Shown piece after piece: positions 1 through 6,129 of a stretch of DNA of 9,536 nucleotides. Under the pieces are notes generated by a model that worked only from the letters and a program-made list of their open reading frames with translations, did no database searches and was not told the origin of the DNA. The position numbers were made by a program, and so were the translations under genes. The stretch's first letter is position 1; the number at the start of each line of letters is the position of its first letter. Source of the stretch: Acidimicrobiaceae bacterium (GTDB lineage Bacteria > Actinomycetota > Acidimicrobiia > Acidimicrobiales > Ilumatobacteraceae); contig DMQJ01000519.1 of NCBI GenBank assembly GCA_003455715.1, forward strand, positions 1 through 9,536, written 5' to 3'.

Positions 1-936
1 CGCTTCACGGCCGAGCGGCGTTGTCAGATCGCAGCGGTCGCCCGCGAGGCCTACCTGGCCGCCGAGCCGTCACCGCCGTGGGTGCGCCCGTACGGCGACG
101 CGGCGCTCGATGTCGCGTACCGTCTTGCCCGCCACGCTGGAACGCTCACCGAGGAGTTCTACGTGCAGGTAGTCAACGACGAGCCCCCCGCCGGCCTCCA
201 CCCACTCGACTGGGTGGAGGTGGTGGGCATCGTCGTCGCGGTCGTTCCCCCAGTTGCCTTCGCTCGGGCCGTCGGCATGCCCATCCCTTCGCTGCCGCAG
301 CCGACTCCTGGCCCTCCCACGGGCCACGAGGCGGCCGAACTCGCCCCGGCTGAGCTGAACTGGGTGCCGGTCGCAGCGCCGGCCGACAGGGTTGCCTCGG
401 TGGTGCAGGCGCTCAGCGCGCTGCCGGCTGAGTTCGACAACCTGTGGCAACTCGCCGCCGCGCAGTACATGAGCGACGCCCAGATGGACGATCCACTGTG
501 GAACCGGGGCACGCTCAGTCGCCCGCAGATGGAGTTGGTGGCCGGCCGTTTGAGCCTGCTGCGCCAGTGCTTCTTTTGAACGACTGCTCACGCCGGCATG
601 CTCAGTTGGAGCAGCACCGAGGAAGGCAACCCGGCCGATCTGAGCGCGATCGTCGACGGATCCGGCGACGGCGGTCTGCAGCACGGGGCGGCGCTCGTGG
701 GTTTCGCCGAGGCCATCGCCGGATGGGACGACACGGTGCTGGCCGCGGCCCGTGAGCGACTCGTCGATGACGCAGGTGAGGCATTCATGGTGGACGCGGC
801 TGCCGTGGCCGCCAACTTCGAGATGATGACCAGGGTGGCCGACGGCACTGGAGCCCGATTTCCTGCAGCGGCGGCGACGGCACGACACGACCTCGACCAG
901 CGGTTGGGGCTGCACGGCTTCACGTCGCGTCGATGA
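1..936 (+). CDS. AhpD-like (carboxymuconolactone decarboxylase/alkylhydroperoxidase family) protein, candidate selenoprotein with in-frame UGA; 5' end outside window
   Basis: The frame is open from base 1 to a TGA at 577-579, then continues in the same frame to the TGA at 934-936, giving 311 visible codons. Reading 577-579 as selenocysteine gives Cys190-Phe-Phe-Sec193-Thr-Thr-Ala-His197, with Glu178 twelve residues before Cys190. In Mycobacterium tuberculosis AhpD the catalytic residues Glu118, Cys130, Cys133 and His137 have exactly these spacings; the His132 position is Phe here. The part after the TGA carries the family's C-terminal helix (VDAAAVAANF, then RVADGTG). A related helix near residues 70-95 (DWVEVVGIVV, then FARAVGMP) suggests two tandem domains, the second catalytic. 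The second segment cannot easily be a separate gene: its first ATG (598) has no ribosome binding site and would drop the active site. Likely role is thiol/selenol peroxidase or disulfide reductase chemistry in the cytoplasm; substrate unknown. Alternatives are a TGC-to-TGA nonsense mutation or a sequencing error. Confidence 0.78.
577..579 (+). other. In-frame UGA, proposed selenocysteine codon
   Basis: TGA falls at codon 193 of the visible AhpD-like frame, three residues after Cys190 and four before His197, at the place of the second (normally Cys) residue of the family's CxxC motif. Coding character is the same on both sides: no frame change, no loss of conserved residues. Selenocysteine replacing a redox-active Cys is the usual pattern in bacterial selenoproteins, and AhpD-like selenoproteins are known from marine metagenomes. 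The assignment is inference until Sec machinery or Cys-containing homologs are shown. Confidence 0.72.
580..618 (+). promoter_or_regulatory. Candidate bacterial SECIS hairpin directly after the UGA
   Basis: Two overlapping folds are possible because TGCTC occurs twice (585-589 and 599-603) and both copies can pair with GAGCA at 609-613. The favoured fold pairs 599-603 with 609-613 and closes a 5-base loop AGUUG (604-608). It is extended below by C597-G614 and G596-C615 around a bulged A598. The loop G605 is separated from the UGA by 25 bases, within the spacing known for bacterial SECIS elements, which have a loop G bound by SelB. The alternative is a 6-bp stem 584-589/609-614 with a bulged upper stem. 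No folding energy was calculated. Confidence 0.5.
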
Positions 937-943
937 CCTGTGG

Positions 944-962
944 GTGACCGCCGAACGGTCAC
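944..962. promoter_or_regulatory. Perfect 7-bp inverted repeat between the selenoprotein candidate and the antiporter operon
   Basis: GTGACCG (944-950) and CGGTCAC (956-962) are perfect complements around a 5-base loop, in the 46-base gap after the stop at 936. There is no T-run, so it is not a classical intrinsic terminator. It lies just upstream of the candidate -10 of the antiporter operon and could equally be an operator or a transcript-end hairpin. Confidence 0.4.
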
Positions 963-970
963 TGGCGGGG

Positions 971-976
971 CAGACT
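971..976 (+). promoter_or_regulatory. Candidate -10 element for a leaderless transcript of the antiporter regulatory gene
   Basis: CAGACT ends six bases before the ATG at 983, and no Shine-Dalgarno sequence precedes that ATG. This places the expected transcription start at or next to the start codon, the typical geometry of leaderless actinobacterial mRNAs. No clear -35 hexamer was seen. Confidence 0.35.
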
Positions 977-982
977 GTGTGA

Positions 983-1462
983 ATGGAAGTCTTCGAGACA
1001 CGTCTTCCCGGTGTGGGTGTCCGCTACGAGTTCCACACCGAGTCCGGTGAGCCGATCGGTGTCGTGGTGCGACGCGACGGAGTTCGCGAGGTGGCGCTGT
1101 TCGATGCCGACGACCCCGACCGCTGCAAGGCGTCGGTGTCGGTGGGTCCGGCCGACGCTGCCGTGCTGGTGGACCTTCTCGGGGGGAGCAAGCTCACCGA
1201 GCGACTCGCCGACCTTCGTCAGGAGGTAGAAGGTCTCGCCATCGAATGGATCACCCTTCCCGCAGTGGGCGGACTTGCAGGGCGCACGATCGGCGATGGC
1301 CGCATCCGCACCGACACCGGCGCCTCGGTGGTGGCGGTCGTTCGCGGCGGCACATCGCATCCCGGCCCCGGCCCCGAGTTCCGGCTCGAAGCCGGCGACA
1401 AGGTGCTGGTGATGGGGAGCGACGACGCCGTCGAGTTGGCTGGCGCCCGACTGGCCGGTTGA
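983..1462 (+). CDS. KhtT-like regulatory subunit of a cation/proton antiporter (TrkA-C domain)
   Basis: This 159-residue soluble protein has an N-terminal domain of about 75 residues (MEVFETRLPGVGVRYEF onward) and then a TrkA-C/RCK-C domain at about residues 85-158. The latter is recognisable from the pattern LAGRTIGDGRIR, then ASVVAVVRGG, then LEAGDKVLVMGSDDAVE. Length and architecture match KhtT-type subunits, which bind to the cytoplasmic side of a partner CPA2 antiporter and gate it; Bacillus subtilis KhtT responds to pH and a nucleotide ligand. It has no NAD-binding RCK-N domain. The gene ends four bases before the antiporter GTG, so the two are almost certainly one transcript and complex. 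The ATG at 983 is chosen by the family N-terminus; it has no ribosome binding site and may be leaderless. The ligand is not evident from sequence. Confidence 0.85.
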   Translation: MEVFETRLPGVGVRYEFHTESGEPIGVVVRRDGVREVALFDADDPDRCKASVSVGPADAAVLVDLLGGSKLTERLADLRQEVEGLAIEWITLPAVGGLAGRTIGDGRIRTDTGASVVAVVRGGTSHPGPGPEFRLEAGDKVLVMGSDDAVELAGARLAG

Positions 1463-1466
1463 TGTC

Positions 1467-2648
1467 GTGATCGCGGCGGGCGCCTCGGGCGACGTCCTTC
1501 TGGAGTTGGGCGTCGTCCTCCTGGTCCTTGCCGTGGTCGGCCGCGCCGCCGGCCGCATCGGGATTCCATCGGTGCCGCTCTATCTGTTGGCTGGCCTGGC
1601 GATGGGGGAAGGCGGCCTTGTCCCCCTCAACGCCAGCGACGACTTCATCCGCGTCGGCGCGGATGTCGGGGTGGTGCTGCTGCTCCTCCTGCTTGGTCTG
1701 GAGTACAACGCCGAGGAGCTGCGCGACGGGCTGAAAGGCAACTGGAAGGCGGGTGTGGTCGACTTCGTCACCGGTGCGGTGCCCGGTGCCGTCGCCGGGC
1801 TGCTGCTCGGCTGGGGCGCCACGGCCACTGTGGTGCTTGCGGGAGTCACCTACATCTCGTCGTCGGGCATCATCGCCAAACTCCTCGGTGATCTCGACCG
1901 CATCGCCAACCGCGAGACACCCGTGGTGCTGTCGATCCTGGTCATCGAAGACCTGGCGATGGCGGCGTTCCTTCCTGTGCTGGGCGTACTGCTGGCTGGC
2001 ATCGGGTTGGTGGAGGGCACGCTCACCGTGGGTGCGGCGCTGGCTGCCGTGGTGATTGCGTTGGCGGTGAGCATCCGGTGGGGAGCACACGTGTCGCGAG
2101 CCGTGGCTGCCCGCACCCAGGAGGTGCTGCTGCTCACGTTGCTCGGCCTCACCCTGCTGGTAGCAGGGCTGGCGGAGCGCCTGCAAGTGTCGTCGGCGGT
2201 GGGAGCATTCCTCATCGGTGTCGCGATCTCCGGTCGAGTGGCCGAGAGCGGCCGGGAGTTGCTCGAGCCGTTACGTGATGTGTTCGGCGGACTGTTCTTC
2301 GTGTTCTTCGGCTTGCAGATCGACCCAGCGACCTTGCCGCCGGTGCTGCTTGCCGCGGTGGCACTCGGGGTTGCATCCACGATCGGCAAGCTGATGACGG
2401 GGTGGTGGGCTGCGGGCCGGGCGGGCGTCGGGCCACGTGGTCGATGGCGTGCAGGGTTGTCGCTCGTGGCCCGCGGCGAGTTCTCCATCGTCATCGGTGG
2501 CCTGGGTGTTGCCGCCGGGCTCAACGCCGACCTCGGGTCGCTCACTGCGGCGTACGTGCTGGTGATGGCCGTGGTGGGTTCGCTGCTGATGCGATTCGCC
2601 GACGACCTGCCGCTGCCGCCGTTCCTTGCCCGCCGGTCAACCCGGTAG
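1467..2648 (+). CDS. CPA2-family cation/proton antiporter (KhtU-like, probably K+/H+)
   Basis: This 393-residue protein is hydrophobic almost throughout, with roughly 11-12 membrane segments, matching a Na_H_Exchanger (CPA2) domain. Family marks include SSSGIIAKLL at about residues 131-140 in the unwound core helix, the acidic pair Glu161-Asp162 (VLSILVIEDLAMA) for ion/proton exchange, and ARGEFS at 335-340 near the end. It ends soon after the last helix and has no C-terminal RCK domain, as expected when a separate regulatory subunit (the gene just upstream) does the gating. It would sit in the cytoplasmic membrane and export K+ or another monovalent cation for protons. The GTG at 1467 is chosen because the ATG at 1462-1464 meets a stop after two codons. 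Substrate preference (K+ versus Na+) cannot be read with confidence. Its 3' end overlaps the convergent PAC2 gene by 12 bases. Confidence 0.88.
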   Translation: MIAAGASGDVLLELGVVLLVLAVVGRAAGRIGIPSVPLYLLAGLAMGEGGLVPLNASDDFIRVGADVGVVLLLLLLGLEYNAEELRDGLKGNWKAGVVDFVTGAVPGAVAGLLLGWGATATVVLAGVTYISSSGIIAKLLGDLDRIANRETPVVLSILVIEDLAMAAFLPVLGVLLAGIGLVEGTLTVGAALAAVVIALAVSIRWGAHVSRAVAARTQEVLLLTLLGLTLLVAGLAERLQVSSAVGAFLIGVAISGRVAESGRELLEPLRDVFGGLFFVFFGLQIDPATLPPVLLAAVALGVASTIGKLMTGWWAAGRAGVGPRGRWRAGLSLVARGEFSIVIGGLGVAAGLNADLGSLTAAYVLVMAVVGSLLMRFADDLPLPPFLARRSTR

Positions 2649-3560
2649 CGGGCCGCCGTCGTCGCTGCCGTCGTCGGTGCCGCCGTTGGTGCTGCCGTCG
2701 CCGCGTTGATCGCGCAGGAACTGCTCGAACTGTGCGGCGAGGTCGTCGGCCGTTGGCATCGATGCCTCCATCCGCCGATCGAAGTCGCGCTCCAGCATGG
2801 CCACATAGGCCGCCGCCTGGGGCTCGTCGGCGACAGCCTCATCGTGCAGGCTGCGCCAGCGCATGGCGTCTTCGTCGAGTGAGGAGTGCCCGGTGGGAAC
2901 GTCGAGTACGTGCTCGAGATGGCGCAGCAGGGCCGCTGACGCCTGAGGGTGCTTGGCGTTGCCGAGGTAGTGCGGAATGGCCACGCGGATTGACACGGCT
3001 GGAATGCCCGCCTGGTCGAGCGCCGTCTGCAAGACGCCCACGAGCCCGGTGACGCCCTGATAGCGCGGTTGCGAGAGGCCGAGGGCGCGTGCCAGTGCTT
3101 CGTTGATAGTGCTGCCCACTACCTGCGGCGGCCGGCTGTGCGGCACAGCCTCGGGCGCGGCGCCGAGCGTGACCACCACTTCGCACCCGAGCCCTTGGGC
3201 GACGGCGATGACGGCGTCGGCGAACGTGGCGTAGCGGAGGTGGGGCTCCACTCCGGCGAGCACCACGAGGTCGTGGGCTTTCCCCGGGTGGCGGACGATT
3301 CGGAACTCGTTCTCGGGCCAGCGAATCTGGCGCAGTTCGGCGTCGTCGAGTTCCACCTGTGGGCGTTCCTGGGTGAAGTCGAAGAACGGGTCGGGGTCGA
3401 TCGAGGCCACCACTGGCGCCACGCGTTCGGCGGCCAGCGTGTCGACGGCGTCGGTGGCCACCTCGGCGATGTCGAACCATCCGCGCAGGGCCAGCACCAT
3501 GATGGGCCGGTGCAGCGGGGCGAGTCCGTCGAACGCGGTGGTGAGCACCTGCTCGGTCAC
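2637..3560 (-). CDS. PAC2-family protein (proteasome-assembly-chaperone-like fold), function unknown
   Basis: This 307-residue protein matches actinobacterial PAC2-family proteins over about residues 14-245. Marks are VLALRGWFDIAEVATDAV near the N-terminus, FDFTQERPQVELDD, IRWPENEF, RYQGVTGLVGVLQTAL and VAIPHYLGNAKHP. After about residue 250 it is acidic and probably partly helical, ending in a Gly/Asp/Ser-rich disordered tail (TNGGTDDGSDDGG). The fold is named after eukaryotic proteasome assembly chaperones; the bacterial role is unsettled, and a proteasome link is only a family-level suggestion. The GTG start at 3560 overlaps the serC stop as GTGA, indicating translational coupling. The frame stays open upstream to 4091, but that part is Arg/His-rich shadow sequence inside serC. 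No signal peptide or membrane segment is evident, so it is probably cytoplasmic. Confidence 0.85.
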   Translation of the reverse strand: MTEQVLTTAFDGLAPLHRPIMVLALRGWFDIAEVATDAVDTLAAERVAPVVASIDPDPFFDFTQERPQVELDDAELRQIRWPENEFRIVRHPGKAHDLVVLAGVEPHLRYATFADAVIAVAQGLGCEVVVTLGAAPEAVPHSRPPQVVGSTINEALARALGLSQPRYQGVTGLVGVLQTALDQAGIPAVSIRVAIPHYLGNAKHPQASAALLRHLEHVLDVPTGHSSLDEDAMRWRSLHDEAVADEPQAAAYVAMLERDFDRRMEASMPTADDLAAQFEQFLRDQRGDGSTNGGTDDGSDDGGPLPG

Positions 3561-4687
3561 GCCAGGGCACCCACCACGTAGTCGATACAGGCGGTGAGTG
3601 CGCTGATGTCGTCGGGTTCGATGGCGGGGAACATGCCGATGCGCAATTGGTTGCGGCCCAGCTTGCGGTAGCTGTCGGTGTCGACGATGTGATTGGCGCG
3701 CAGGGCGGCGCACACGTCGTTGGCGCTGATGCTCGGGTCGAGGTCGATGGTGCCCACCACGGTGCTGCGCTGCATCGGATCGGCGACGAACGGCGTGGCG
3801 TAGTCGCTGCGCTCGGCCCAGCCATACAGACGGCTGGCGCTGGATCGGGTGCGGGAGATGCAGAAGTCGAGCCCACCGTGGCTGAGCATCCAGCCGATCT
3901 GTTCGTTGAGCAGCACGAGTGTGCCGAGGGCCGGTGTGTTGTACGTCTGGTTGGCCACCGAGTTGTCGAGCGCGGTCATCAGGTTGAGCGACGCTGGTTG
4001 CCAGCGGTTGCTGTGGCCGATCTCGCGAATGCGTTCCACCGCGGCCGGTGAGCAGGCGGCGAGCCACAAGCCACCGTCGCCAGCGAAGCACTTCTGCGGA
4101 GCGAAGTAGTACACGTCGACCTCATCGGGCACCCACGGCAGGCCACCGGCAGCGGAGGTGGCATCGACCACCACGAGCGCGTCGCCATCGGGCCGCTTGA
4201 GGTGCATCATCACCCCGGTGGAGGTTTCGTTGTGGGTGAGGGCAACCACGTCGACGCCCTCCGGCACCGACTCTTTGATGGCCGGGTGCGTTCCGGGGTC
4301 GCTCGCCTCGATGACCGGCGACTGCAGGTGAGGGGCGGCCGCCGCGGCGTCGGCGAACTTCTGGCTGAACTCGCCGAACACGTAGTGCTGACTGGCGTTG
4401 CGGATGAGGCCGAAGGTGGCGACGTCCCAGAACATCGTCGACCCGCCGTTGCCGAGGACGATCTCCCAGTCTTTGCGCAGGCTGAACAGTTCCTTCAGCC
4501 CCTCGCGCACCGAGGCGACGAGGTGCTTGACGGGCGGCTGGCGATGCGAGGTGCCGAGCAGGCCCTGGTTCGATTGGGCGAGGGCCAGCACCTGCTCGGG
4601 TCGTACCTTCGACGGCCCGCATCCGAAACGACCGTCGTGAGGCAGCAGGTCGGCGGGAATGACGATGGAGGTGGGGTCGACGCTCAC
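3557..4687 (-). CDS. serC: Phosphoserine aminotransferase
   Basis: SerC is a PLP enzyme that converts 3-phosphohydroxypyruvate plus glutamate to 3-phosphoserine, the second step of serine synthesis. The 376-residue product closely follows the mycobacterial-type SerC along its whole length: DGRFGCGPSKVR, GTSHRQPPVKHLV, GNGGSTMFWD, HNETSTGV, VVVDATSAAGG, the PLP-lysine segment YYFAPQKCFAGDGGLW, NQTYNTPA, and the C-terminal YRKLGRNQLRIGMFP. The GTG at 4687 gives the N-terminus expected for the family (SVDPTSIVIPADLLPHDGRFG). A longer form from GTG 4720 adds 11 residues and has a plausible AAGGG upstream, so the start is not fully settled. The stop overlaps the PAC2 gene by four bases. It is transcribed divergently from aspC. 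Confidence 0.96.
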   Translation of the reverse strand: MSVDPTSIVIPADLLPHDGRFGCGPSKVRPEQVLALAQSNQGLLGTSHRQPPVKHLVASVREGLKELFSLRKDWEIVLGNGGSTMFWDVATFGLIRNASQHYVFGEFSQKFADAAAAAPHLQSPVIEASDPGTHPAIKESVPEGVDVVALTHNETSTGVMMHLKRPDGDALVVVDATSAAGGLPWVPDEVDVYYFAPQKCFAGDGGLWLAACSPAAVERIREIGHSNRWQPASLNLMTALDNSVANQTYNTPALGTLVLLNEQIGWMLSHGGLDFCISRTRSSASRLYGWAERSDYATPFVADPMQRSTVVGTIDLDPSISANDVCAALRANHIVDTDSYRKLGRNQLRIGMFPAIEPDDISALTACIDYVVGALA

Positions 4688-4827
4688 CCTTCCAGTCTTG
4701 CGGGCGCGCAGGTGCTCCACGCAAGCCCTTGTACGGAAGGTCTATTCCTGAGGCCCGTCCGCAGGGCGGCCGGTAGCCTTGGCGTGGCCCGTTGTGGCCG
4801 TCCGACCCCTTCCGTGAAAGGCCCATC
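4688..4827. promoter_or_regulatory. Divergent promoter region between serC and aspC
   Basis: This 140-base gap must drive both genes. On the plus strand TAGCCT (4774-4779) is a possible -10 for aspC, giving a leader of about 40 bases. On the minus strand TAGACC (4744-4739) or AAGACT (4699-4694, six bases before the serC GTG) are possible -10 elements. A short hairpin GCCC...GGGC (4753-4767) lies in between. No convincing -35 hexamer or known riboswitch was seen. Confidence 0.4.
4816..4821 (+). promoter_or_regulatory. Ribosome binding site fixing the aspC start
   Basis: GAAAGG ends six bases before the GTG at 4828. This supports 4828 rather than the in-frame upstream start at 4792, which would add twelve residues without homology to the family. 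Confidence 0.65.
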
Positions 4828-6027
4828 GTGAAGCGCACGTCCGCTCGTCTCGCCGCCATTGCCGAATCCGCCACGCTCGCTGTCGATGCCAAGGCCAAGG
4901 CGTTGAAGGCGAAGGGCGAGAACGTCATCGGCTTCGGTGCCGGCGAGCCCGACTTCCCGACGCCCGAGAACATCGTCGAGGCCGCCGTTGCTGCGTGCCG
5001 CAACCCGGCGATGCACAAGTACACGCCGGCCGCGGGCCTGCCCGAGCTGCGTGAGGCCGTCGCCGCGAAGACGCTGCGCGACAGCGGCTTCTCCTGCCAG
5101 GCCAGCCAGGTGCTCATCACCAGTGGCGGCAAGCACGCCGTGTTCACCGCTTTCGCAGCGTTGTGCGACCCGGGCGACGAAGTCATCTGCCCGGCCCCGT
5201 ACTGGACCACCTACCCGGAAGCCATCGTGCTGGCCGGTGGCGTACCCGTCGTGGTCGACACCGACGAGTCGACCGGCTTCAAGGTCACCGTCGAGCAACT
5301 CGACGCCGCGCTCACGCCGCGCACCAAGGTGCTGCTGTTCGTCAGCCCCGACAACCCGAGCGGTGCCATCTACTCGCCCGAGGAAGTGGAGGCCATCGGC
5401 CGCTGGGCCGTGGAGAAGGGCGTGTGGGTGCTCACCGACGAGATCTACGAGCACCTCGTGTACGGCGACAACCGGTTCGTGTCGATGCCCACGGTCGTGC
5501 CCGAGCTTGCCGAGCAGTGCGTCATCGTCAACGGTGTCGCCAAGACCTACGCCATGACCGGGTGGCGCGTCGGCTGGATGATCGGGCCGAGCGATGTCAT
5601 GAAGGCCGCCATCAACTTCCAGTCGCACAGCACGTCGAACGTGTCGAACGTGGCGCAGATCGCTGCGCTCGAGGCCGTGCGCGGCGACCTGTCGGCAGTG
5701 GCGATGATGCGCGAAGCCTTCGCCCGCCGTGCCGTCACCATGCACCGGATGCTCAACGACATCCCCGGTGTCACCGCCATCGAGCCCCAGGGCGCGTTCT
5801 ATTGCTACCCCAACGTGAAGGGTCTGCTCGGTCGGCCGTTGGGTCCCAACGGCACGGTGTGCAACACCACGCTGGAGTTGGCCGACACCATCCTCGGCGA
5901 GGCGAAGGTGGCGTTCGTGCCCGGCGAAGCGTTCGGCACCCCCGGCTACGCGAGGTTCAGCTTCGCCATGGCCGACGCCGACATGGAGGAAGGCATCCGC
6001 CGCATCCACCAGTGGGCGACGGCCTGA
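4828..6027 (+). CDS. aspC: Aspartate aminotransferase (class I, subgroup Ib)
   Basis: This 399-residue fold-type I PLP enzyme should transfer the amino group between aspartate and 2-oxoglutarate in the cytoplasm. Family marks in order are [17 protein letters not shown] at the N-terminus, [25 protein letters not shown] in the cofactor phosphate site, [32 protein letters not shown] with the pyridine-binding Asp, [16 protein letters not shown] with the PLP lysine at Lys239, and ARFSFA near the end, where Arg376 is the expected substrate-carboxylate arginine. Length and motifs fit the bacterial Ib group typified by Thermus AspC. Related Ib enzymes can also accept prephenate or other acids, so exact substrate range is open. 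It is followed on the same strand by another PLP enzyme, 102 bases downstream across a hairpin, so they are probably separately transcribed. Confidence 0.93.
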   Translation: MKRTSARLAAIAESATLAVDAKAKALKAKGENVIGFGAGEPDFPTPENIVEAAVAACRNPAMHKYTPAAGLPELREAVAAKTLRDSGFSCQASQVLITSGGKHAVFTAFAALCDPGDEVICPAPYWTTYPEAIVLAGGVPVVVDTDESTGFKVTVEQLDAALTPRTKVLLFVSPDNPSGAIYSPEEVEAIGRWAVEKGVWVLTDEIYEHLVYGDNRFVSMPTVVPELAEQCVIVNGVAKTYAMTGWRVGWMIGPSDVMKAAINFQSHSTSNVSNVAQIAALEAVRGDLSAVAMMREAFARRAVTMHRMLNDIPGVTAIEPQGAFYCYPNVKGLLGRPLGPNGTVCNTTLELADTILGEAKVAFVPGEAFGTPGYARFSFAMADADMEEGIRRIHQWATA

Positions 6028-6043
6028 CCCCCTTCCCCCAAAG

Positions 6044-6082
6044 TCGGCGCTGAGACCGCGCACGCGGCGGCGCGAGCGCCGA
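6044..6082 (+). terminator. Strong hairpin after aspC, possible U-less terminator
   Basis: TCGGCGCT (6044-6051) pairs perfectly with AGCGCCGA (6075-6082), and an inner stem CCGC/GCGG (6056-6059/6064-6067) lies inside the loop. It begins 17 bases after the aspC stop. There is no T-run after it, so intrinsic termination is only a possibility; it could also stabilise the transcript 3' end. Confidence 0.45.
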
Positions 6083-6128
6083 TGTTGAACAGGGTGCGGC
6101 GCGGGCGTGATGTTGCGTAGGGTTCGGC
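6081..6128 (+). repeat. Imperfect 20-bp direct repeat upstream of the C-S lyase gene
   Basis: The copies are GATGTTGAACAGGGTGCGGC (6081-6100) and GATGTTGCGTAGGGTTCGGC (6109-6128), identical at 16 of 20 positions and 28 bases apart start to start. The second copy contains the candidate -10 of the downstream gene. It may be a duplicated promoter or a pair of regulator sites. Confidence 0.55.
6118..6123 (+). promoter_or_regulatory. Candidate -10 element for a leaderless lyase transcript
   Basis: TAGGGT ends six bases before the GTG at 6130, and no Shine-Dalgarno sequence precedes that GTG. The geometry is the same as at the ATG at 983. No clear -35 was seen. Confidence 0.4.
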
Positions 6129-6129
6129 G

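Noticed and set aside
577..579. TGA as a simple nonsense mutation making a pseudogene
   Set aside because: Possible, but it coincides exactly with the catalytic Cys position, a hairpin follows at suitable distance, and no other lesion appears across 311 codons. Kept only as the main alternative.
70..915. 281-residue reading frame on the minus strand opposite the AhpD-like gene
   Set aside because: Its product is Arg/His-rich without recognisable motifs, as expected for an antisense shadow of GC-rich coding sequence, whereas the plus strand carries the full AhpD motif set.
598..936. Independent 112-residue gene starting at ATG 598
   Set aside because: It has no ribosome binding site, begins just after the active-site motif, is in the same frame as the upstream segment, and supplies the missing C-terminal half of the AhpD-like domain.
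1251..2186. 311-residue minus-strand reading frame opposite the antiporter
   Set aside because: It is His/Gln/Arg-rich with no motif; the plus-strand frame is a clear CPA2 antiporter.
3561..4091. N-terminal extension of the PAC2 gene up to 4091
   Set aside because: The extension lies inside serC in another frame, is Arg/His/Gln-rich and shows no homology pattern; family similarity begins just after the GTG at 3560.
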